Shown piece after piece: positions 23,414 to 32,829 of a DNA stretch of 35,327 bases; the stretch's first letter is position 1; the number at the start of each line of letters is the position of its first letter. The notes under the pieces were generated by a model. That model worked only from the letters and a program-made list of their open reading frames with translations, was not told where the DNA came from and did not search any database. The translations under genes were made by a program, and so were the position numbers. Source of the stretch: Treponema sp. (GTDB lineage: Bacteria > Spirochaetota > Spirochaetia > Treponematales > Breznakiellaceae); contig JAITBO010000173.1 in the NCBI GenBank assembly GCA_031283505.1, positions 1-35,327 on the forward strand, read 5' to 3'.

Positions 23414-23782
23414 ATGATCCAGGTAGAAACCTTCCTGAATGTGGCCGACAATTCAGGCGCAAAGATTGTTCAGTGTATTAAGGTTCTTGGCGGTTCAAAG
23501 CGGAGATACGCAAGCATCGGCGATATAATTGTGGTGGCGGTTAAGGACGCCCTGCCTACCTCCACGATTAAAAAAGGATCGGTTGAAAAGGCCGTTGTGG
23601 TTCGGACCCATAAGGAATACCGGCGGCCCGATGGAACCTATATCCGGTTCGATGACAATGCTTGTGTTATCATCGATGCAAGTATGAATCCTAAGGGGAA
23701 ACGTATTTTCGGGCCGGTCGCCCGGGAACTGCGGGAGAAGGATTTTATGAAGATCGTATCTCTCGCCCCGGAGGTACTGTAA
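23414..23782 (+). CDS. rplN: 50S ribosomal protein L14
   Basis: L14 contributes to intersubunit bridges and L19 contacts. The 122-residue sequence [20 protein letters not shown] to EVL is typical throughout, with [20 protein letters not shown]. Two ATGs occur in tandem; I use the second (23414) because it matches the family start and gives 6-base spacing to AAGGAG. A 61-base gap with the palindrome TGCGTACGCA separates it from rpsQ. Confidence 0.97.
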   Translation: MIQVETFLNVADNSGAKIVQCIKVLGGSKRRYASIGDIIVVAVKDALPTSTIKKGSVEKAVVVRTHKEYRRPDGTYIRFDDNACVIIDASMNPKGKRIFGPVARELREKDFMKIVSLAPEVL

Positions 23783-23787
23783 GGCCG

Positions 23788-23805
23788 GATGAACCCTGGT
23801 TCATC
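23788..23805 (+). promoter_or_regulatory. Perfect hairpin between rplN and rplX
   Basis: GATGAACC (23788-23795) and GGTTCATC (23798-23805) form an 8-bp perfect stem 5 bases past the rplN stop. The gap to rplX is 71 bases, large for this operon. No T run follows. It could be an attenuation, processing or autoregulatory element at the start of the L24-L5 section of the spc operon, the region where S8 acts in E. coli. Confidence 0.45.
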
Positions 23806-23853
23806 TAACTTTGCAGGGGAACTTCGGATGAGCGGAAGTAAGGAGCGGGTACT

Positions 23854-24180
23854 ATGTCAGTGAATGTACAGCATAAATTCAAACTGAAAAAAGAAGACAC
23901 TGTTCAGATCATTGCGGGCAAAAACAAGGGAAAGCGGGGACGGATTTTGAAGATCCTTAGAGATAAGGATAGGATCGTTGTGGAAGGCGTCAATCTCGTC
24001 AAAAAGGCGAAGAAGCGCCGGAACCAGCAGGACCGGGGGGGAATCATCGAAATTGAGGCTCCTGTTCACAGTTCAAACCTGATGATCGTGTGTAAAAAGT
24101 GCGGACCTACACGGATCGGTTACAAGCTTGAGGGGGACGCTAAAGTGCGGGTCTGTAGAAAATGCGGGGAGGCGTTATAA
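23854..24180 (+). CDS. rplX: 50S ribosomal protein L24
   Basis: L24 starts 50S assembly. The 108-residue sequence has the KOW motif region [20 protein letters not shown] and [12 protein letters not shown]. Two CxxC pairs (C80, C83, C101, C104) in the C-terminal half suggest a zinc knuckle, as in the C+ forms of L24. The stop TAA shares its last base with the rplE ATG. Confidence 0.97.
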   Translation: MSVNVQHKFKLKKEDTVQIIAGKNKGKRGRILKILRDKDRIVVEGVNLVKKAKKRRNQQDRGGIIEIEAPVHSSNLMIVCKKCGPTRIGYKLEGDAKVRVCRKCGEAL

Positions 24181-24731
24181 TGAAGAGCTATGAACCGCGG
24201 TTAAAGAAAATATACAAGGAGCAGATCGCCCCTGAACTCTTTAAAGAATTCAGTTATAAGTCTCCTATGCAGACCCCGAAGCTGGAAAAGATCGTGGTCA
24301 GTATGGGGGTAGGTGAGGCGCTTCAGAACAAGAAATTTCTGGACGCGGCCATTGACGATCTTACCCTTATTACCGGGCAGAAAGCGGTCAAGACTAAAGC
24401 CAGGAAGAGTATCGCTAATTTTAAAATTCGTACCGGCCAGGAGATAGGTGCCAAAGTGACCCTTCGGGGAGCTATGATGTATGAGTTTCTGGATCGCCTG
24501 GTAAATATAGCCCTGCCGCGTGTTAAGGACTTCCGCGGGGTAAATCAGAACGCCTTTGACGGTCACGGGAATTATTCTTTGGGCATCACCGAGCAGATTA
24601 TTTTCCCGGAGATTGACTTTGATAAAATTGAACGTGTGGCCGGACTTAATGTTGTAATTGTAACGACCGCCCGAACCGATGCGGAAGCCAAGGCTTTCCT
24701 CGCTAAGTTCGGTATGCCCTTTAGGAAATAG
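24180..24731 (+). CDS. rplE: 50S ribosomal protein L5
   Basis: L5 binds 5S rRNA and contacts P-site tRNA. The 183-residue sequence starts [20 protein letters not shown] and contains [37 protein letters not shown] and [20 protein letters not shown] 24180 overlaps the rplX stop by one base, with GGGGAGG upstream inside rplX. The frame extends 6 codons further but without homology. Confidence 0.98.
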   Translation: MKSYEPRLKKIYKEQIAPELFKEFSYKSPMQTPKLEKIVVSMGVGEALQNKKFLDAAIDDLTLITGQKAVKTKARKSIANFKIRTGQEIGAKVTLRGAMMYEFLDRLVNIALPRVKDFRGVNQNAFDGHGNYSLGITEQIIFPEIDFDKIERVAGLNVVIVTTARTDAEAKAFLAKFGMPFRK

Positions 24732-24742
24732 GAGGAGTACGC

Positions 24743-24928
24743 ATGGCAAGAAAAGCGATGATCATAAAGGCATTACGGACGCCTAAATATAAGACCAGGA
24801 AGGTAAACCGGTGCCGTATTTGCGGAAGACCCAGAGGATACCTCCGAAAGTTTGAGATGTGTCGCCTTTGCTTCCGGAAGCTTGCGAGTGAAGGACTCAT
24901 TCCCGGCGTCACAAAATCCAGTTGGTAA
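24743..24928 (+). CDS. rpsN: 30S ribosomal protein S14, zinc form
   Basis: S14 completes the 30S head. At 61 residues this is the short zinc-binding type, with Cys at 24, 27, 40 and 43 ([20 protein letters not shown]) rather than the roughly 100-residue Cys-free type. GGAGGAGTACGC precedes ATG 24743. Confidence 0.98.
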   Translation: MARKAMIIKALRTPKYKTRKVNRCRICGRPRGYLRKFEMCRLCFRKLASEGLIPGVTKSSW

Positions 24929-24942
24929 GGTAGGAGAATAGG

Positions 24943-25341
24943 ATGAGCATTTCTGATCCCGTTGCGGATATGCTGACCAAAATCCGGAACGCCGGAATGG
25001 CAAAGCATGAAAAGGTTGATATCCCTACCTCTAAGCTGAAGCTTGAAATTGTTAAGATTCTGAAGACTGAGGGGTATATCAAGAATTTTAAAAAGGTGAC
25101 TCAGGAGGGAACTAATACCATCCGGGTTTTCTTGAAATATGATGAACAGACCGGACCCATCATCCACGGCATCGAGAAAGTTTCGAAGCCCGGACGCCGG
25201 GTTTATACCGGTTATAAAAATATGCCGAGGGTATATAACGGCTATGGAACTCTCATCGTTTCAACGTCGATGGGGGTTACCACCGGGAAGAAGGCTGCCG
25301 AGAAAAAGGTCGGCGGTGAAATTATCTGTACTGTCTGGTGA
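24943..25341 (+). CDS. rpsH: 30S ribosomal protein S8
   Basis: S8 is a primary 16S rRNA binder and, in E. coli, the repressor of the spc operon. The 132-residue sequence begins [20 protein letters not shown] and ends with the family signature [20 protein letters not shown] before IICTVW. Confidence 0.98.
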   Translation: MSISDPVADMLTKIRNAGMAKHEKVDIPTSKLKLEIVKILKTEGYIKNFKKVTQEGTNTIRVFLKYDEQTGPIIHGIEKVSKPGRRVYTGYKNMPRVYNGYGTLIVSTSMGVTTGKKAAEKKVGGEIICTVW

Positions 25342-25387
25342 TATATCGGTGGCGCTGTGTGCCTGAGTATGTCGTGGAGGAAGGGTT

Positions 25388-25930
25388 ATGTCCAGAATTG
25401 GGAAAATTCCGGTTAAGGTCCCTAAGGGAGTTACGGTTGCCTTTCAGGATGAGGTGATTACCGTAACGGGTCCCAAGGGGACATTGACTCAAAAGTATCA
25501 TCCAGTGGTGACCTTTGATATCCGGGGTGAGGAAATTAATGTTGGCCGTGTGAACGAAGAAAAGCAGACCAGGGCCTTCCATGGGTTGTACCGCAACCTG
25601 CTCAATAATATGGTGATCGGGGTAAGCGCCGGGTTTTCCAGGGTCCTGATAATCACCGGCGTTGGTTACCGGGCGGAAATCCGGGGGGAGCTCCTTGTCA
25701 TGAGCCTCGGATTCTCCAATGACGTGTACATCGGTATCCCCGAGGGGATTAGGGTGGTCGTTGAGCCAAACGGGAAAGTAGTGATCAGCGGGATCGATAA
25801 ACAGCGGGTAGGTGAATTCGCCTCCCAGATTCGGAAACTCAGACGCCCCGAACCCTATAAGGGCAAGGGAATACGGTATGAGGATGAACATATCCGGCGG
25901 AAGGTCGGCAAGAAATCGGGTGTAAAGTAG
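25388..25930 (+). CDS. rplF: 50S ribosomal protein L6
   Basis: L6 sits near the factor-binding site. The 180-residue sequence starts [20 protein letters not shown] and ends with the diagnostic [16 protein letters not shown] followed by RRKVGKK. Strong GTGGAGGAAGG before ATG 25388. Confidence 0.98.
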   Translation: MSRIGKIPVKVPKGVTVAFQDEVITVTGPKGTLTQKYHPVVTFDIRGEEINVGRVNEEKQTRAFHGLYRNLLNNMVIGVSAGFSRVLIITGVGYRAEIRGELLVMSLGFSNDVYIGIPEGIRVVVEPNGKVVISGIDKQRVGEFASQIRKLRRPEPYKGKGIRYEDEHIRRKVGKKSGVK

Positions 25931-25941
25931 GGTGTAGAGTT

Positions 25942-26304
25942 ATGATGCGAAAGATGCTTGAAAAAGACCGGAAGCGGCTTAAAAGAAAAATTCACATCCG
26001 TAAGCGTATTGCCGGAACCCCGGAGCGGCCGCGGATGAGTATTGTCCGGAGTAACCGGACTTTGTCGATTCAGGCTATTGATGATTCCAGAGGGCATACC
26101 ATAGCTTCGGCCTCTACTTTGGAAAAGGAGCTTAAGGAGATTAAGCGGACAGTGGAAGGGGCGGGTCAGCTCGGAGAAATCATGGGAAAGCGGCTTCTGG
26201 AGAAGAACATTACCACGGTAGTCTTTGACAGAAACGGCTATTTATATCACGGCCTCGTTAAAGCGCTGGCCGACGGAGCCCGGAAAGCCGGGATACAGTT
26301 CTAG
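25942..26304 (+). CDS. rplR: 50S ribosomal protein L18
   Basis: L18 carries 5S rRNA with L5. The 120-residue sequence has the basic N-terminus [20 protein letters not shown], then [18 protein letters not shown] and [23 protein letters not shown] 25942 and 25945 are in tandem; the ribosome site is weak, so the first is used by default. Confidence 0.97.
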   Translation: MMRKMLEKDRKRLKRKIHIRKRIAGTPERPRMSIVRSNRTLSIQAIDDSRGHTIASASTLEKELKEIKRTVEGAGQLGEIMGKRLLEKNITTVVFDRNGYLYHGLVKALADGARKAGIQF

Positions 26305-26312
26305 GGGGCGGA

Positions 26313-26846
26313 ATGGACCACGCACGGGATAGAGACAGGAACAGAGACAGAAATTTTTCTGAAAAAGAGAAGGAATTTGTAGAAAAACTGGTAAAGCTTA
26401 ACCGGACCGCTAAGGTGGTCAAAGGAGGCCGCCGCTTTTCTTTTTCCGCCCTTACGGTAGTAGGGGACCGGAAAGGCAAGGTGGGTTATGGCTTTGGGAA
26501 GGCTAACGATGTTTCCGAAGCGATCCGCAAGAGTATTGATAAGGCCAAGCGGAACATGGTGGAGCTTCCGGTTAAGAATGGGACCATCCCCCATGAGATT
26601 ATCGGCCTTTTTAAGGCGTCTCGGGTTCTGCTCAAGCCCGCCTGTTCGGGGACCGGCATCATTGCCGGTGGGCCGGTACGGGCCATCATGGAGGCCGGCG
26701 GGGTGACGGATGTACTCAGCAAGTCCATAGGCGCTTCAAGCCAGTATAATGTGGTAAAGGCGGCTTTTGATTGTATCAGCAAACTCATGGATGCCAAGAC
26801 AATCGCCAAGAACCGGGGTAAATCCCTGAAGGAACTCTGGGGGTAG
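26313..26846 (+). CDS. rpsE: 30S ribosomal protein S5
   Basis: S5 acts in mRNA unwinding and decoding accuracy. The 177-residue sequence has a charged Asp/Arg-repeat N-terminus ([13 protein letters not shown]), then [20 protein letters not shown], the loop [20 protein letters not shown] and [19 protein letters not shown]. The repetitive N-terminus is longer than in E. coli S5. Confidence 0.98.
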   Translation: MDHARDRDRNRDRNFSEKEKEFVEKLVKLNRTAKVVKGGRRFSFSALTVVGDRKGKVGYGFGKANDVSEAIRKSIDKAKRNMVELPVKNGTIPHEIIGLFKASRVLLKPACSGTGIIAGGPVRAIMEAGGVTDVLSKSIGASSQYNVVKAAFDCISKLMDAKTIAKNRGKSLKELWG

Positions 26847-26850
26847 AGAT

Positions 26851-27051
26851 ATGGCGAAGAAAATAAAGGTTCGTTTGATCCGCAGTTTGAGCGGGTCCCT
26901 TCCCAAACAGCGGGCTACGGTGCGGTGCTTGGGCTTGCGGAAGATTGGGTCCGTCAGGGAATACGAGGCGACCCCGGTAATAGAAGGGATGATCAGGGTT
27001 GTTTCTCATCTGGTTTCGGTGGAAGAGGTTTCAAACTCTTTAGGGGTTTGA
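26851..27051 (+). CDS. rpmD: 50S ribosomal protein L30
   Basis: A short 66-residue L30 with KVRLIRSLSGSLPKQRATVR, CLGLRKIGSVREYEATPVIE and the closing GMIRVVSHLVSVEEV. Four bases after rpsE, in the usual rpsE-rpmD-rplO order. Confidence 0.95.
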   Translation: MAKKIKVRLIRSLSGSLPKQRATVRCLGLRKIGSVREYEATPVIEGMIRVVSHLVSVEEVSNSLGV

Positions 27052-27065
27052 AAGGAGATTGGCGA

Positions 27066-27566
27066 ATGCATGATTTTGATTTACACGCCCCCGAGGGTGC
27101 GAATAAACGGAAACGTATCATAGGCCGGGGGCAAGGTTCCGGGCGTGGAACCACTGCGGGTAAAGGCAATAAAGGACAGAAATCCCGTTCCGGCGGTAAA
27201 ACTTATATAGGCTTTGAAGGCGGGCAGATGCCCCTGTACCGGCGGCTTGCCCAGCGGGGATTTTCCAACTATCCCTTTAAGAAGGTTTTCCAGGTAGTGA
27301 ACCTTGGGGAAATCGAGAAACGGTATGAAGACGGCGAGACTGTGGATACTCTTACGTTGATCCGAAAAGGACTTGTTAAGGGGACGTTGAAGTATGGGAC
27401 GGTTAAGCGGCTTCAGGCGCCGGTTAAGATCCTGGGCGACGGAGAATTTACCAGAAAGCTCACGTTTAATGTCGGTTCAATATCAAATTCGGCTAAAGAA
27501 AAGATAGAAAAAGCCGGTGGGACGGTCGCTGTTGCCGATAAGGGCCCGGATGCCCCTTCAACCTAA
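27066..27566 (+). CDS. rplO: 50S ribosomal protein L15
   Basis: L15 is a late-assembly protein. The 166-residue product starts MHDFDLHAPEGANKRKRIIG, then GRGQGSGRGTTAGKGNKGQK and GGQMPLYRRLAQRGF, all diagnostic. ATG 27066 follows AAAGGAGATTGGCGA; the open frame runs upstream across the end of rpmD without homology, so it is trimmed. Confidence 0.97.
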   Translation: MHDFDLHAPEGANKRKRIIGRGQGSGRGTTAGKGNKGQKSRSGGKTYIGFEGGQMPLYRRLAQRGFSNYPFKKVFQVVNLGEIEKRYEDGETVDTLTLIRKGLVKGTLKYGTVKRLQAPVKILGDGEFTRKLTFNVGSISNSAKEKIEKAGGTVAVADKGPDAPST

Positions 27567-27588
27567 GATTCTGTGAGAGGAATGTCGC

Positions 27589-28917
27589 ATGGCTAATCCA
27601 TTGGTCGGTATATTTAGAGTCAAAGAATTACGGGAACGTATTTTTTTTACGGCAGTGATGCTGGTTGTTTTTCGGTTGGGGGCGGTTTTACCCATACCGG
27701 GGATTAACATTCGGGAATTGAATGCTTATTTCCTTTCTCAACAGAATTCGGGAAGCGCCATTGTTGATTATCTTGACTTTTTTGCCGGCGGCGCTTTCTC
27801 CAACTTCTCGGTGTTCATGCTGGGGATCATGCCTTACATCTCAATGTCCATTATCATGCAGCTCCTGCTTATTGTGTTCCCTAAATTAAAGAAGATTTCT
27901 CAGGAAGACGGGGGCAGGAAAAAGATACAGAGTTACCAGCGTATAGGGACGGTGGCGGTCTGCCTTATCCAGTCTTTCGCGGTTACCCAGTACGCCCAGA
28001 GTATTTCCCGGAGCGTAGATAACCTCCTCAGTATGGGGCTGGTCCCTTTCACTCTGATTGCTATGCTTACGGTCACCACCGGGACCATGTTCCTCATGTG
28101 GATGGGTGAACAGATCACCAAACGGGGTATAGGAAACGGGATTTCCCTCCTCATCTTTGCCGGTATCGTGGCCCGGCTTCCCCAGGCGCTCTGGGAACTT
28201 ATTGGCCGGGTGCGGAACGGAGACCTCAATCTCGTCTTTGTCATCGTAGTTTTTGTCATGTTTGTGGCGGTTGTGGCTTTGGTGGTGTTTGAACAGCAGG
28301 GGCAACGCAAGATTCCGGTCCATTACGCAAAACGGGTGGTCGGTAGGCGTATGTACGGCGCCCAGAGTACGTACATTCCCTTTAAAATCAACCCGTCAGG
28401 GGTTATACCGGTTATCTTTGCCTCGTCGATTTTGACCTTTCCCTTGCAGATTGCTTCGACCGTAGGCGGGAACGTGGCTTGGCTTGCGGCGGTTTCCAGA
28501 GCTTTAAGTCCCTCAGGACTGCTCTATACTGTCCTGTATGTTTTGCTCATCATTTTCTTCGCCTATTTCTATACTCAGGTGAGCCTGAATCCCATAGAAA
28601 TCGCCAAGAATATCAGGGAAAACGGCGGCTCCATTCCGGGTATCAGAACGGAACGGATAGAAGAATACCTGACTAAAATTTTGAACCGTATTGTATTACC
28701 TGGTTCAATATATCTGGCGGTCATCGCGGTGTTGCCGACTATTATTCAGCGATTATTTAATTTTCCCTCGTCAATATCGTATTTGATGGGCGGCACATCG
28801 CTTTTGATCCTGGTTGGTGTGGACCTGGATACTATGAGCCAGGTTGAGGCCCTTCTCAAGATGCATCATCATGACGGGTTAACTAAAAAAGGCCACCTCC
28901 GGGGACGGAATTTGTAG
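27589..28917 (+). CDS. secY: Protein translocase subunit SecY
   Basis: SecY is the pore of the Sec channel in the inner membrane. The 442-residue sequence has ten hydrophobic segments and the signatures LGIMPYISMSIIMQLL (TM2), GIGNGISLLIFAGI (TM4) and NPSGVIPVIFASSI (TM7), plus ARKR-like basic cytoplasmic loops. It follows rplO directly. The adk, map and infA genes that often follow secY are missing here. Confidence 0.98.
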   Translation: MANPLVGIFRVKELRERIFFTAVMLVVFRLGAVLPIPGINIRELNAYFLSQQNSGSAIVDYLDFFAGGAFSNFSVFMLGIMPYISMSIIMQLLLIVFPKLKKISQEDGGRKKIQSYQRIGTVAVCLIQSFAVTQYAQSISRSVDNLLSMGLVPFTLIAMLTVTTGTMFLMWMGEQITKRGIGNGISLLIFAGIVARLPQALWELIGRVRNGDLNLVFVIVVFVMFVAVVALVVFEQQGQRKIPVHYAKRVVGRRMYGAQSTYIPFKINPSGVIPVIFASSILTFPLQIASTVGGNVAWLAAVSRALSPSGLLYTVLYVLLIIFFAYFYTQVSLNPIEIAKNIRENGGSIPGIRTERIEEYLTKILNRIVLPGSIYLAVIAVLPTIIQRLFNFPSSISYLMGGTSLLILVGVDLDTMSQVEALLKMHHHDGLTKKGHLRGRNL

Positions 28918-29102
28918 GGCGAAGGGATAGGGTATAGCTCCCGGGCATGGCCTTTCTCCGCAAGCGTACCCCTTGGCAAAGTGAAGGAAGATGTGGTTTA
29001 ATGGAAAGCTACCGGCTTAATATAGGAGCTTTCGGTTTGATAAAAAGTTATCCTGGGCGTTAATCCCGGGGTTGTATAGTTTTAGCAAAGGGAGAACGTT
29101 GG
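28918..29102 (+). promoter_or_regulatory. 185-base gap with hairpins between secY and rpmJ
   Basis: GAAAGCT (29004-29010) pairs with AGCTTTC (29027-29033), and CCTGGG with CCCGGG pairs near 29054-29072. Neither has a terminal T run. The gap marks the usual boundary between the spc and alpha operons and may hold a promoter for the latter; no convincing box is seen. Confidence 0.3.
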
Positions 29103-29216
29103 ATGAAAGTCCGAACCAGTGTAAAGCCTATTTGTGATAAATGTAAGGTGATAAAGCGGAACGGGATTATCCGTATCATTTGTCAGAATCCTAAACACAA
29201 GCAAAAACAAGGTTAA
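29103..29216 (+). CDS. rpmJ: 50S ribosomal protein L36
   Basis: A 37-residue protein beginning [20 protein letters not shown]. Zinc ligands Cys11, Cys14, Cys27 and His32 are all present, so this is the zinc-binding form of L36. GGGAGAACGTTGG precedes the ATG. It is 10 bases upstream of rpsM, the standard order. Confidence 0.97.
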   Translation: MKVRTSVKPICDKCKVIKRNGIIRIICQNPKHKQKQG

Positions 29217-29226
29217 GGAGCGGTTT

Positions 29227-29592
29227 ATGGCACGTATTGCGGGGATTGATCTGCCGAATAAGCACGTAAATATCGCGTTAACCTATATTTTCGGTATAGG
29301 TCGTTCCAGCGCTGACGAAATCTGTGTAAAGGCGAAGATTGATCCCAACAGGCTTATTAATGATCTTAGCCAGGAAGAACTCAATGAACTCAGACAGCTC
29401 ATTGAAAATGATTATAAGGTTGAAGGGCGTTTGCGGACTGAAATAGCCCTCAATATCAAACGGCTCATGGACATAGGCTGTTACCGGGGGCTCCGGCATC
29501 GTAAAGGTCTGCCCCTCCGCGGGCAACGGACCCGGACAAACGCCCGTACCCGGAAAGGCAAGAAGAAAACCGTAGCCGGGAAGAAGAAGTAG
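29227..29592 (+). CDS. rpsM: 30S ribosomal protein S13
   Basis: S13 contacts P-site tRNA and the 50S. The 121-residue sequence starts [20 protein letters not shown] and has [20 protein letters not shown] then [17 protein letters not shown], all typical. Confidence 0.98.
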   Translation: MARIAGIDLPNKHVNIALTYIFGIGRSSADEICVKAKIDPNRLINDLSQEELNELRQLIENDYKVEGRLRTEIALNIKRLMDIGCYRGLRHRKGLPLRGQRTRTNARTRKGKKKTVAGKKK

Positions 29593-29603
29593 CGGAGGAA
29601 AGC

Positions 29604-29993
29604 GTGGCTGCTAATACAAAGAGCAAGAAACGGAAAGAGAAAAAGTCTGTATATGAAGGGAATGTGTATATCCAGGCTACGTTCAATAATACGATTGTAA
29701 CCATTACCGATCTTATGGGTAATGCGGTTTCCTGGGCGAGTTCCGGCGGGCTTTCGTTTCGGGGTGCGAAGAAGTCAACCCCTTTTGCGGCCCAGACTGT
29801 CACTGAAACTGCGGCTCAGAAGGCGATACAGGTAGGGTTGAGGGAAGTACACGTCTATGTTAAGGGTCCCGGCATTGGCCGGGAAGCGGCGATACGGCAG
29901 CTTGGCGCCATGGGGATAAAGGTAAGATCGATCAACGATGTTACCCCTATTCCGCATAACGGTTGCAGGCCACGGAAGACCAGGCGTATCTAA
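29604..29993 (+). CDS. rpsK: 30S ribosomal protein S11
   Basis: S11 forms part of the platform near the Shine-Dalgarno helix. The 129-residue protein starts at GTG 29604 (AGCGGAGGAAAGC upstream). It carries [36 protein letters not shown] and [17 protein letters not shown] at the end. Confidence 0.98.
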   Translation: MAANTKSKKRKEKKSVYEGNVYIQATFNNTIVTITDLMGNAVSWASSGGLSFRGAKKSTPFAAQTVTETAAQKAIQVGLREVHVYVKGPGIGREAAIRQLGAMGIKVRSINDVTPIPHNGCRPRKTRRI

Positions 29994-30007
29994 GGGGGTA
30001 GGGAAGT

Positions 30008-30643
30008 ATGGCAAGATATACGGGACCGGTTTGCCGTCTGTGCCGGACGGAACAGAAAAAGCTCATGCTAAAGGGAGACCGGTGTAAGAGTGATAAATGT
30101 CCGATTAACAAAAAACGGCCCGCTCCCGGCAAGGATCCCAAGGTTCGGCCTGGTAAGCGGTCAGATTACGGGCTTCAACTCAGAGAAAAACAGAAACTCC
30201 GGCGTATCTATGGTATGCAGGAAAAGCAGTTCCTCCTGTTTTTTGAACGGGCTTTGCGTATGCCCGGCATCACCGGCGAAAATCTTTTTGTGCTTTTGGA
30301 ACGGCGGCTGGACAATGTAGTGTACCGGTTGCGTTTTGCGGTAAGCCGGACACAGGCCCGGCAGCTTGTACTGCACGGTCATATTATGGTAAACGGCAGA
30401 CGGGTGAACATCCCGTCTTATCTGGTCAGACCCGAGGATGTTATTGAAATAAAAGAACCCAGCAAGAACCTGGTGGTTATTAAACAAGCCCTCAAGGAAT
30501 TCGGCAAGTCCGGCGTTATGCCCTGGCTTCAGCTTGATCCTGACGGGATGAAAGGGAAATTCCTTGCCGCTCCACGGCGCAGTGATATAACAGATCTCGC
30601 GGACATCAAAGAACAGATGATCGTTGAATATTATTCTAAATAA
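30008..30643 (+). CDS. rpsD: 30S ribosomal protein S4, zinc form
   Basis: S4 nucleates 30S assembly and represses the alpha operon in E. coli. The 211-residue sequence has four N-terminal Cys (9, 12, 26, 31) for a zinc site, the S4 RNA-binding domain (RLDNVVYRLRFAVSRTQARQ) and ends EQMIVEYYSK. Confidence 0.98.
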   Translation: MARYTGPVCRLCRTEQKKLMLKGDRCKSDKCPINKKRPAPGKDPKVRPGKRSDYGLQLREKQKLRRIYGMQEKQFLLFFERALRMPGITGENLFVLLERRLDNVVYRLRFAVSRTQARQLVLHGHIMVNGRRVNIPSYLVRPEDVIEIKEPSKNLVVIKQALKEFGKSGVMPWLQLDPDGMKGKFLAAPRRSDITDLADIKEQMIVEYYSK

Positions 30644-30652
30644 GGAGTTTCC

Positions 30653-31720
30653 ATGGCCCGTAAGAACCTGATTATAGGATTTAAACGTCCCAAAGGTATC
30701 ATCTTTGAGCATGGTGAACTTAAACCAAATTATGGTAAGTTCACCGCCGCTCCTTTTGAACCGGGATTTGGAACCACCGTTGGTAATACTTTGCGGCGGG
30801 TGCTTCTTTCCCAAATTCCAGGGTATGCGATTACAGCGGTTAAGATTACTTCACATGATGCCGATGGGGTTCCTCATACTATTTCCAGTGAATTTGAGAC
30901 GATTCCGAATATCATCGAGGATACTCTGGAGGTTATCAATAATCTCAAACAAATACGTTTGCGGCTCCCCCCGGAAGTAGAGCAGAGTGTTTTATTGTAC
31001 GAATGGTCGGGAAAATACGATGTAAAAAGTGATGATTTTTCGCGGCTCGGGGAAGTTGAGGTAATGAGTACCGGTCGGCATATTATGACCTTGATGGATG
31101 ACGCTCATATCGAACTGGAGATTCAAATTGATCTGAACCGCGGCTATGTTCCGTCTGATGATAATGAACAGTACATTGAGGTTATTGGTACCATCCCGAT
31201 GGATGCAATTTTCTCGCCGGTGAAAAAGGTTAAATTTGCGGTAGAGCCCACCCGGGTCGGCCAACGTAGCGATTATGACAAGCTTATTCTTGAGATATGG
31301 ACTGACGGAACCGTGCACCCTGACGACGCCCTGGCCGAAGCCGCCAAGATTGCCAAAGATCATTTTTCGGTTTTTATCAATTTTGACGAAAACAATCTGG
31401 GGTTCGATGAGGATTTGGATGAAGAGAATGAACGTATCCGTCAGATACTCAATACCCCGGTGGAGGAATTGGAGTTATCCGTGCGATCTTCCAATTGTCT
31501 TAAAAATGCGAATATTAAGACTATCGGGGAGTTAACCCGAAAAACTGAGGATGATATTACCAAGACCCGCAACTTCGGCAAGAAGTCCCTCCAGGAAATC
31601 AAGGAAAAGTTGAAGGAATGGAATTTGGGTCTTGGTATAACCGATCTTAATGTATTAAAGAATGCAGTAAGAATTACCTCTCAGCAACCCCAGCAAAAGG
31701 AAGAAGAAGATGAAGCATAG
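30653..31720 (+). CDS. rpoA: RNA polymerase subunit alpha
   Basis: Alpha dimerises to start core assembly and contacts UP elements and activators. The 355-residue protein has the N-terminal dimer domain ([19 protein letters not shown], then [13 protein letters not shown]) and the C-terminal helix-hairpin-helix domain ([15 protein letters not shown] and [16 protein letters not shown]). An acidic, Glu-rich tail closes it. Its end overlaps the rplQ ATG by 11 bases. Confidence 0.99.
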   Translation: MARKNLIIGFKRPKGIIFEHGELKPNYGKFTAAPFEPGFGTTVGNTLRRVLLSQIPGYAITAVKITSHDADGVPHTISSEFETIPNIIEDTLEVINNLKQIRLRLPPEVEQSVLLYEWSGKYDVKSDDFSRLGEVEVMSTGRHIMTLMDDAHIELEIQIDLNRGYVPSDDNEQYIEVIGTIPMDAIFSPVKKVKFAVEPTRVGQRSDYDKLILEIWTDGTVHPDDALAEAAKIAKDHFSVFINFDENNLGFDEDLDEENERIRQILNTPVEELELSVRSSNCLKNANIKTIGELTRKTEDDITKTRNFGKKSLQEIKEKLKEWNLGLGITDLNVLKNAVRITSQQPQQKEEEDEA

Positions 31721-32183
31721 AAGAGGCTTTAATCCCCTTGAACGTTCATCGGCTCACCGGAAAGCCCTGCATAGAAATATGGTGACCTCTCTGTTCAAGT
31801 ATGAACGAATCAGAACTACCAGGGCGAAAGCTCTGGAAGTCAGGCGGAGCGCTGAAAAGCTCATTACTCGGGCAAAGGTTGATTCAGTCCATAACCGGCG
31901 TATCGCCTCAAGGCGCCTCTTTGATGAGGGGATTGTGGCGAAGCTGTTCACCAACATCGCGGTCAGGATGAAGGAAAGGCCCGGCGGTTATATCCGGATA
32001 CTCAAACTGGGGGAGCGGTATGGTGATGCTGCGGAAGTAGTCATTCTGGAGTTGGTGGACTATAAACTGGATACCGAAACTGTGGACAAGAAGGCAAAAA
32101 AGGAAAAGAAGGCTGGCGTAAAGAAAGATGACGAAAAAAAAGCCGCCAGGTCCAAGTCCGTTGGGAAAACAGTAAGTGAATAA
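31710..32183 (+). CDS. rplQ: 50S ribosomal protein L17
   Basis: L17 lies at the tunnel exit rim. The 157-residue sequence starts [20 protein letters not shown] and contains [20 protein letters not shown] Lys-rich tail (from about residue 125) extends beyond the 120-residue E. coli form. ATG 31710 follows GAAGAAGAAG within rpoA; translation is coupled. Confidence 0.97.
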   Translation: MKHRRGFNPLERSSAHRKALHRNMVTSLFKYERIRTTRAKALEVRRSAEKLITRAKVDSVHNRRIASRRLFDEGIVAKLFTNIAVRMKERPGGYIRILKLGERYGDAAEVVILELVDYKLDTETVDKKAKKEKKAGVKKDDEKKAARSKSVGKTVSE

Positions 32184-32201
32184 TTCAGGGGGGATAGCAT
32201 A

Positions 32202-32384
32202 ATGTCCAAAGCGCATAGAGGAAAGGGAATACGGGAACTGGTCTCCCGGGGCAGAGATGATTGTCCTGTTTGCAAACGGGGCGGCGTCAAACTGCTCTAC
32301 GAAGTAGAAGCCGGCGGACAAAAGATTAAGGTCTGCAAAATCTGCAAAGCTGCGATAAAGCACGGGAAGAAAAGCCCTGCATAG
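32202..32384 (+). CDS. Small zinc-ribbon protein of unknown function after rplQ
   Basis: A basic 60-residue protein with two CxxC pairs (C21, C24 and C45, C48) separated by 20 residues, the layout of a zinc ribbon. It has a good ribosome site (GGGGGGA) and lies 18 bases after rplQ in the same direction, before a hairpin that may be the terminator, so it appears to be the last gene of the alpha operon. Its basic charge and location suggest a ribosome- or RNA-associated role. I recognise no named family. Confidence 0.8.
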   Translation: MSKAHRGKGIRELVSRGRDDCPVCKRGGVKLLYEVEAGGQKIKVCKICKAAIKHGKKSPA

Positions 32385-32423
32385 AAAGACTGGAATTTTT
32401 ATTGTTATACCCGGGTTAGGGCA

Positions 32424-32490
32424 ACGGCTAAAAGAATATATAAACAATCCGGTTAGCCGTGTCCTGCCGGTTTATTTTTATTTCTATACA
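32424..32490 (+). terminator. Candidate terminator of the ribosomal operon
   Basis: ACGGCTAA (32424-32431) pairs with TTAGCCGT (32453-32460) around a 21-base loop. It is followed by a T-rich stretch (TTTATTTTTATTTC) about 10 bases later. The long loop and the delay before the T tract make it weaker than the flaB terminator. Confidence 0.55.
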
Positions 32491-32680
32491 CTTGTACTGT
32501 TTTTTTGATGGTAATACGGTAGATGATTCTCTTGCCTCTGTATTATGATGTAGTTTAACGGCTTTACGTTGACGATACTCCGCAAGGGGATTAGCTCTGT
32601 TTTTTTCGGTATTTCTTCCCCGATCCTCTCAATGTGACTACCTTAAACAGAACCACCCCGCCAAAAGGATAATACCGAGG

Positions 32681-32718
32681 TTGATAACTCATGTTACGCA
32701 GGAAGAATAATATGAACC
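32681..32718 (-). repeat. Dispersed repeat, copy 2
   Basis: Read on the minus strand this runs GGTTCATATTATTCTTCCTG, then CGTAACATGAGTT. It matches 110-142 apart from a 4-5 base insertion and a few substitutions. Orientation is inverted relative to copy 1, over 32 kb away. Confidence 0.55.
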
Positions 32719-32800
32719 ACTAACCATACGAACAACACGAACTTTTGAGGTTAAATCCATAGTTTATTTGTGAAGTTTGTGGTTAAATTTTTTCAATTTT

Positions 32801-32829
32801 GGTTCCAGTACGTAAGGTGAGTTGATAAG
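32801..32829 (+). repeat. Dispersed repeat, copy 3 (shortened)
   Basis: GGTTCCAGTACGTAAGGTGA, then GTTGATAAG. It shares GGTTC and CGTAA(A/G)GTGAGTT with copy 1 but lacks the middle TTCTTCCTG. It stands 82 bases from copy 2 in the opposite orientation, so the two could be the ends of a small degenerate element. Confidence 0.4.
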
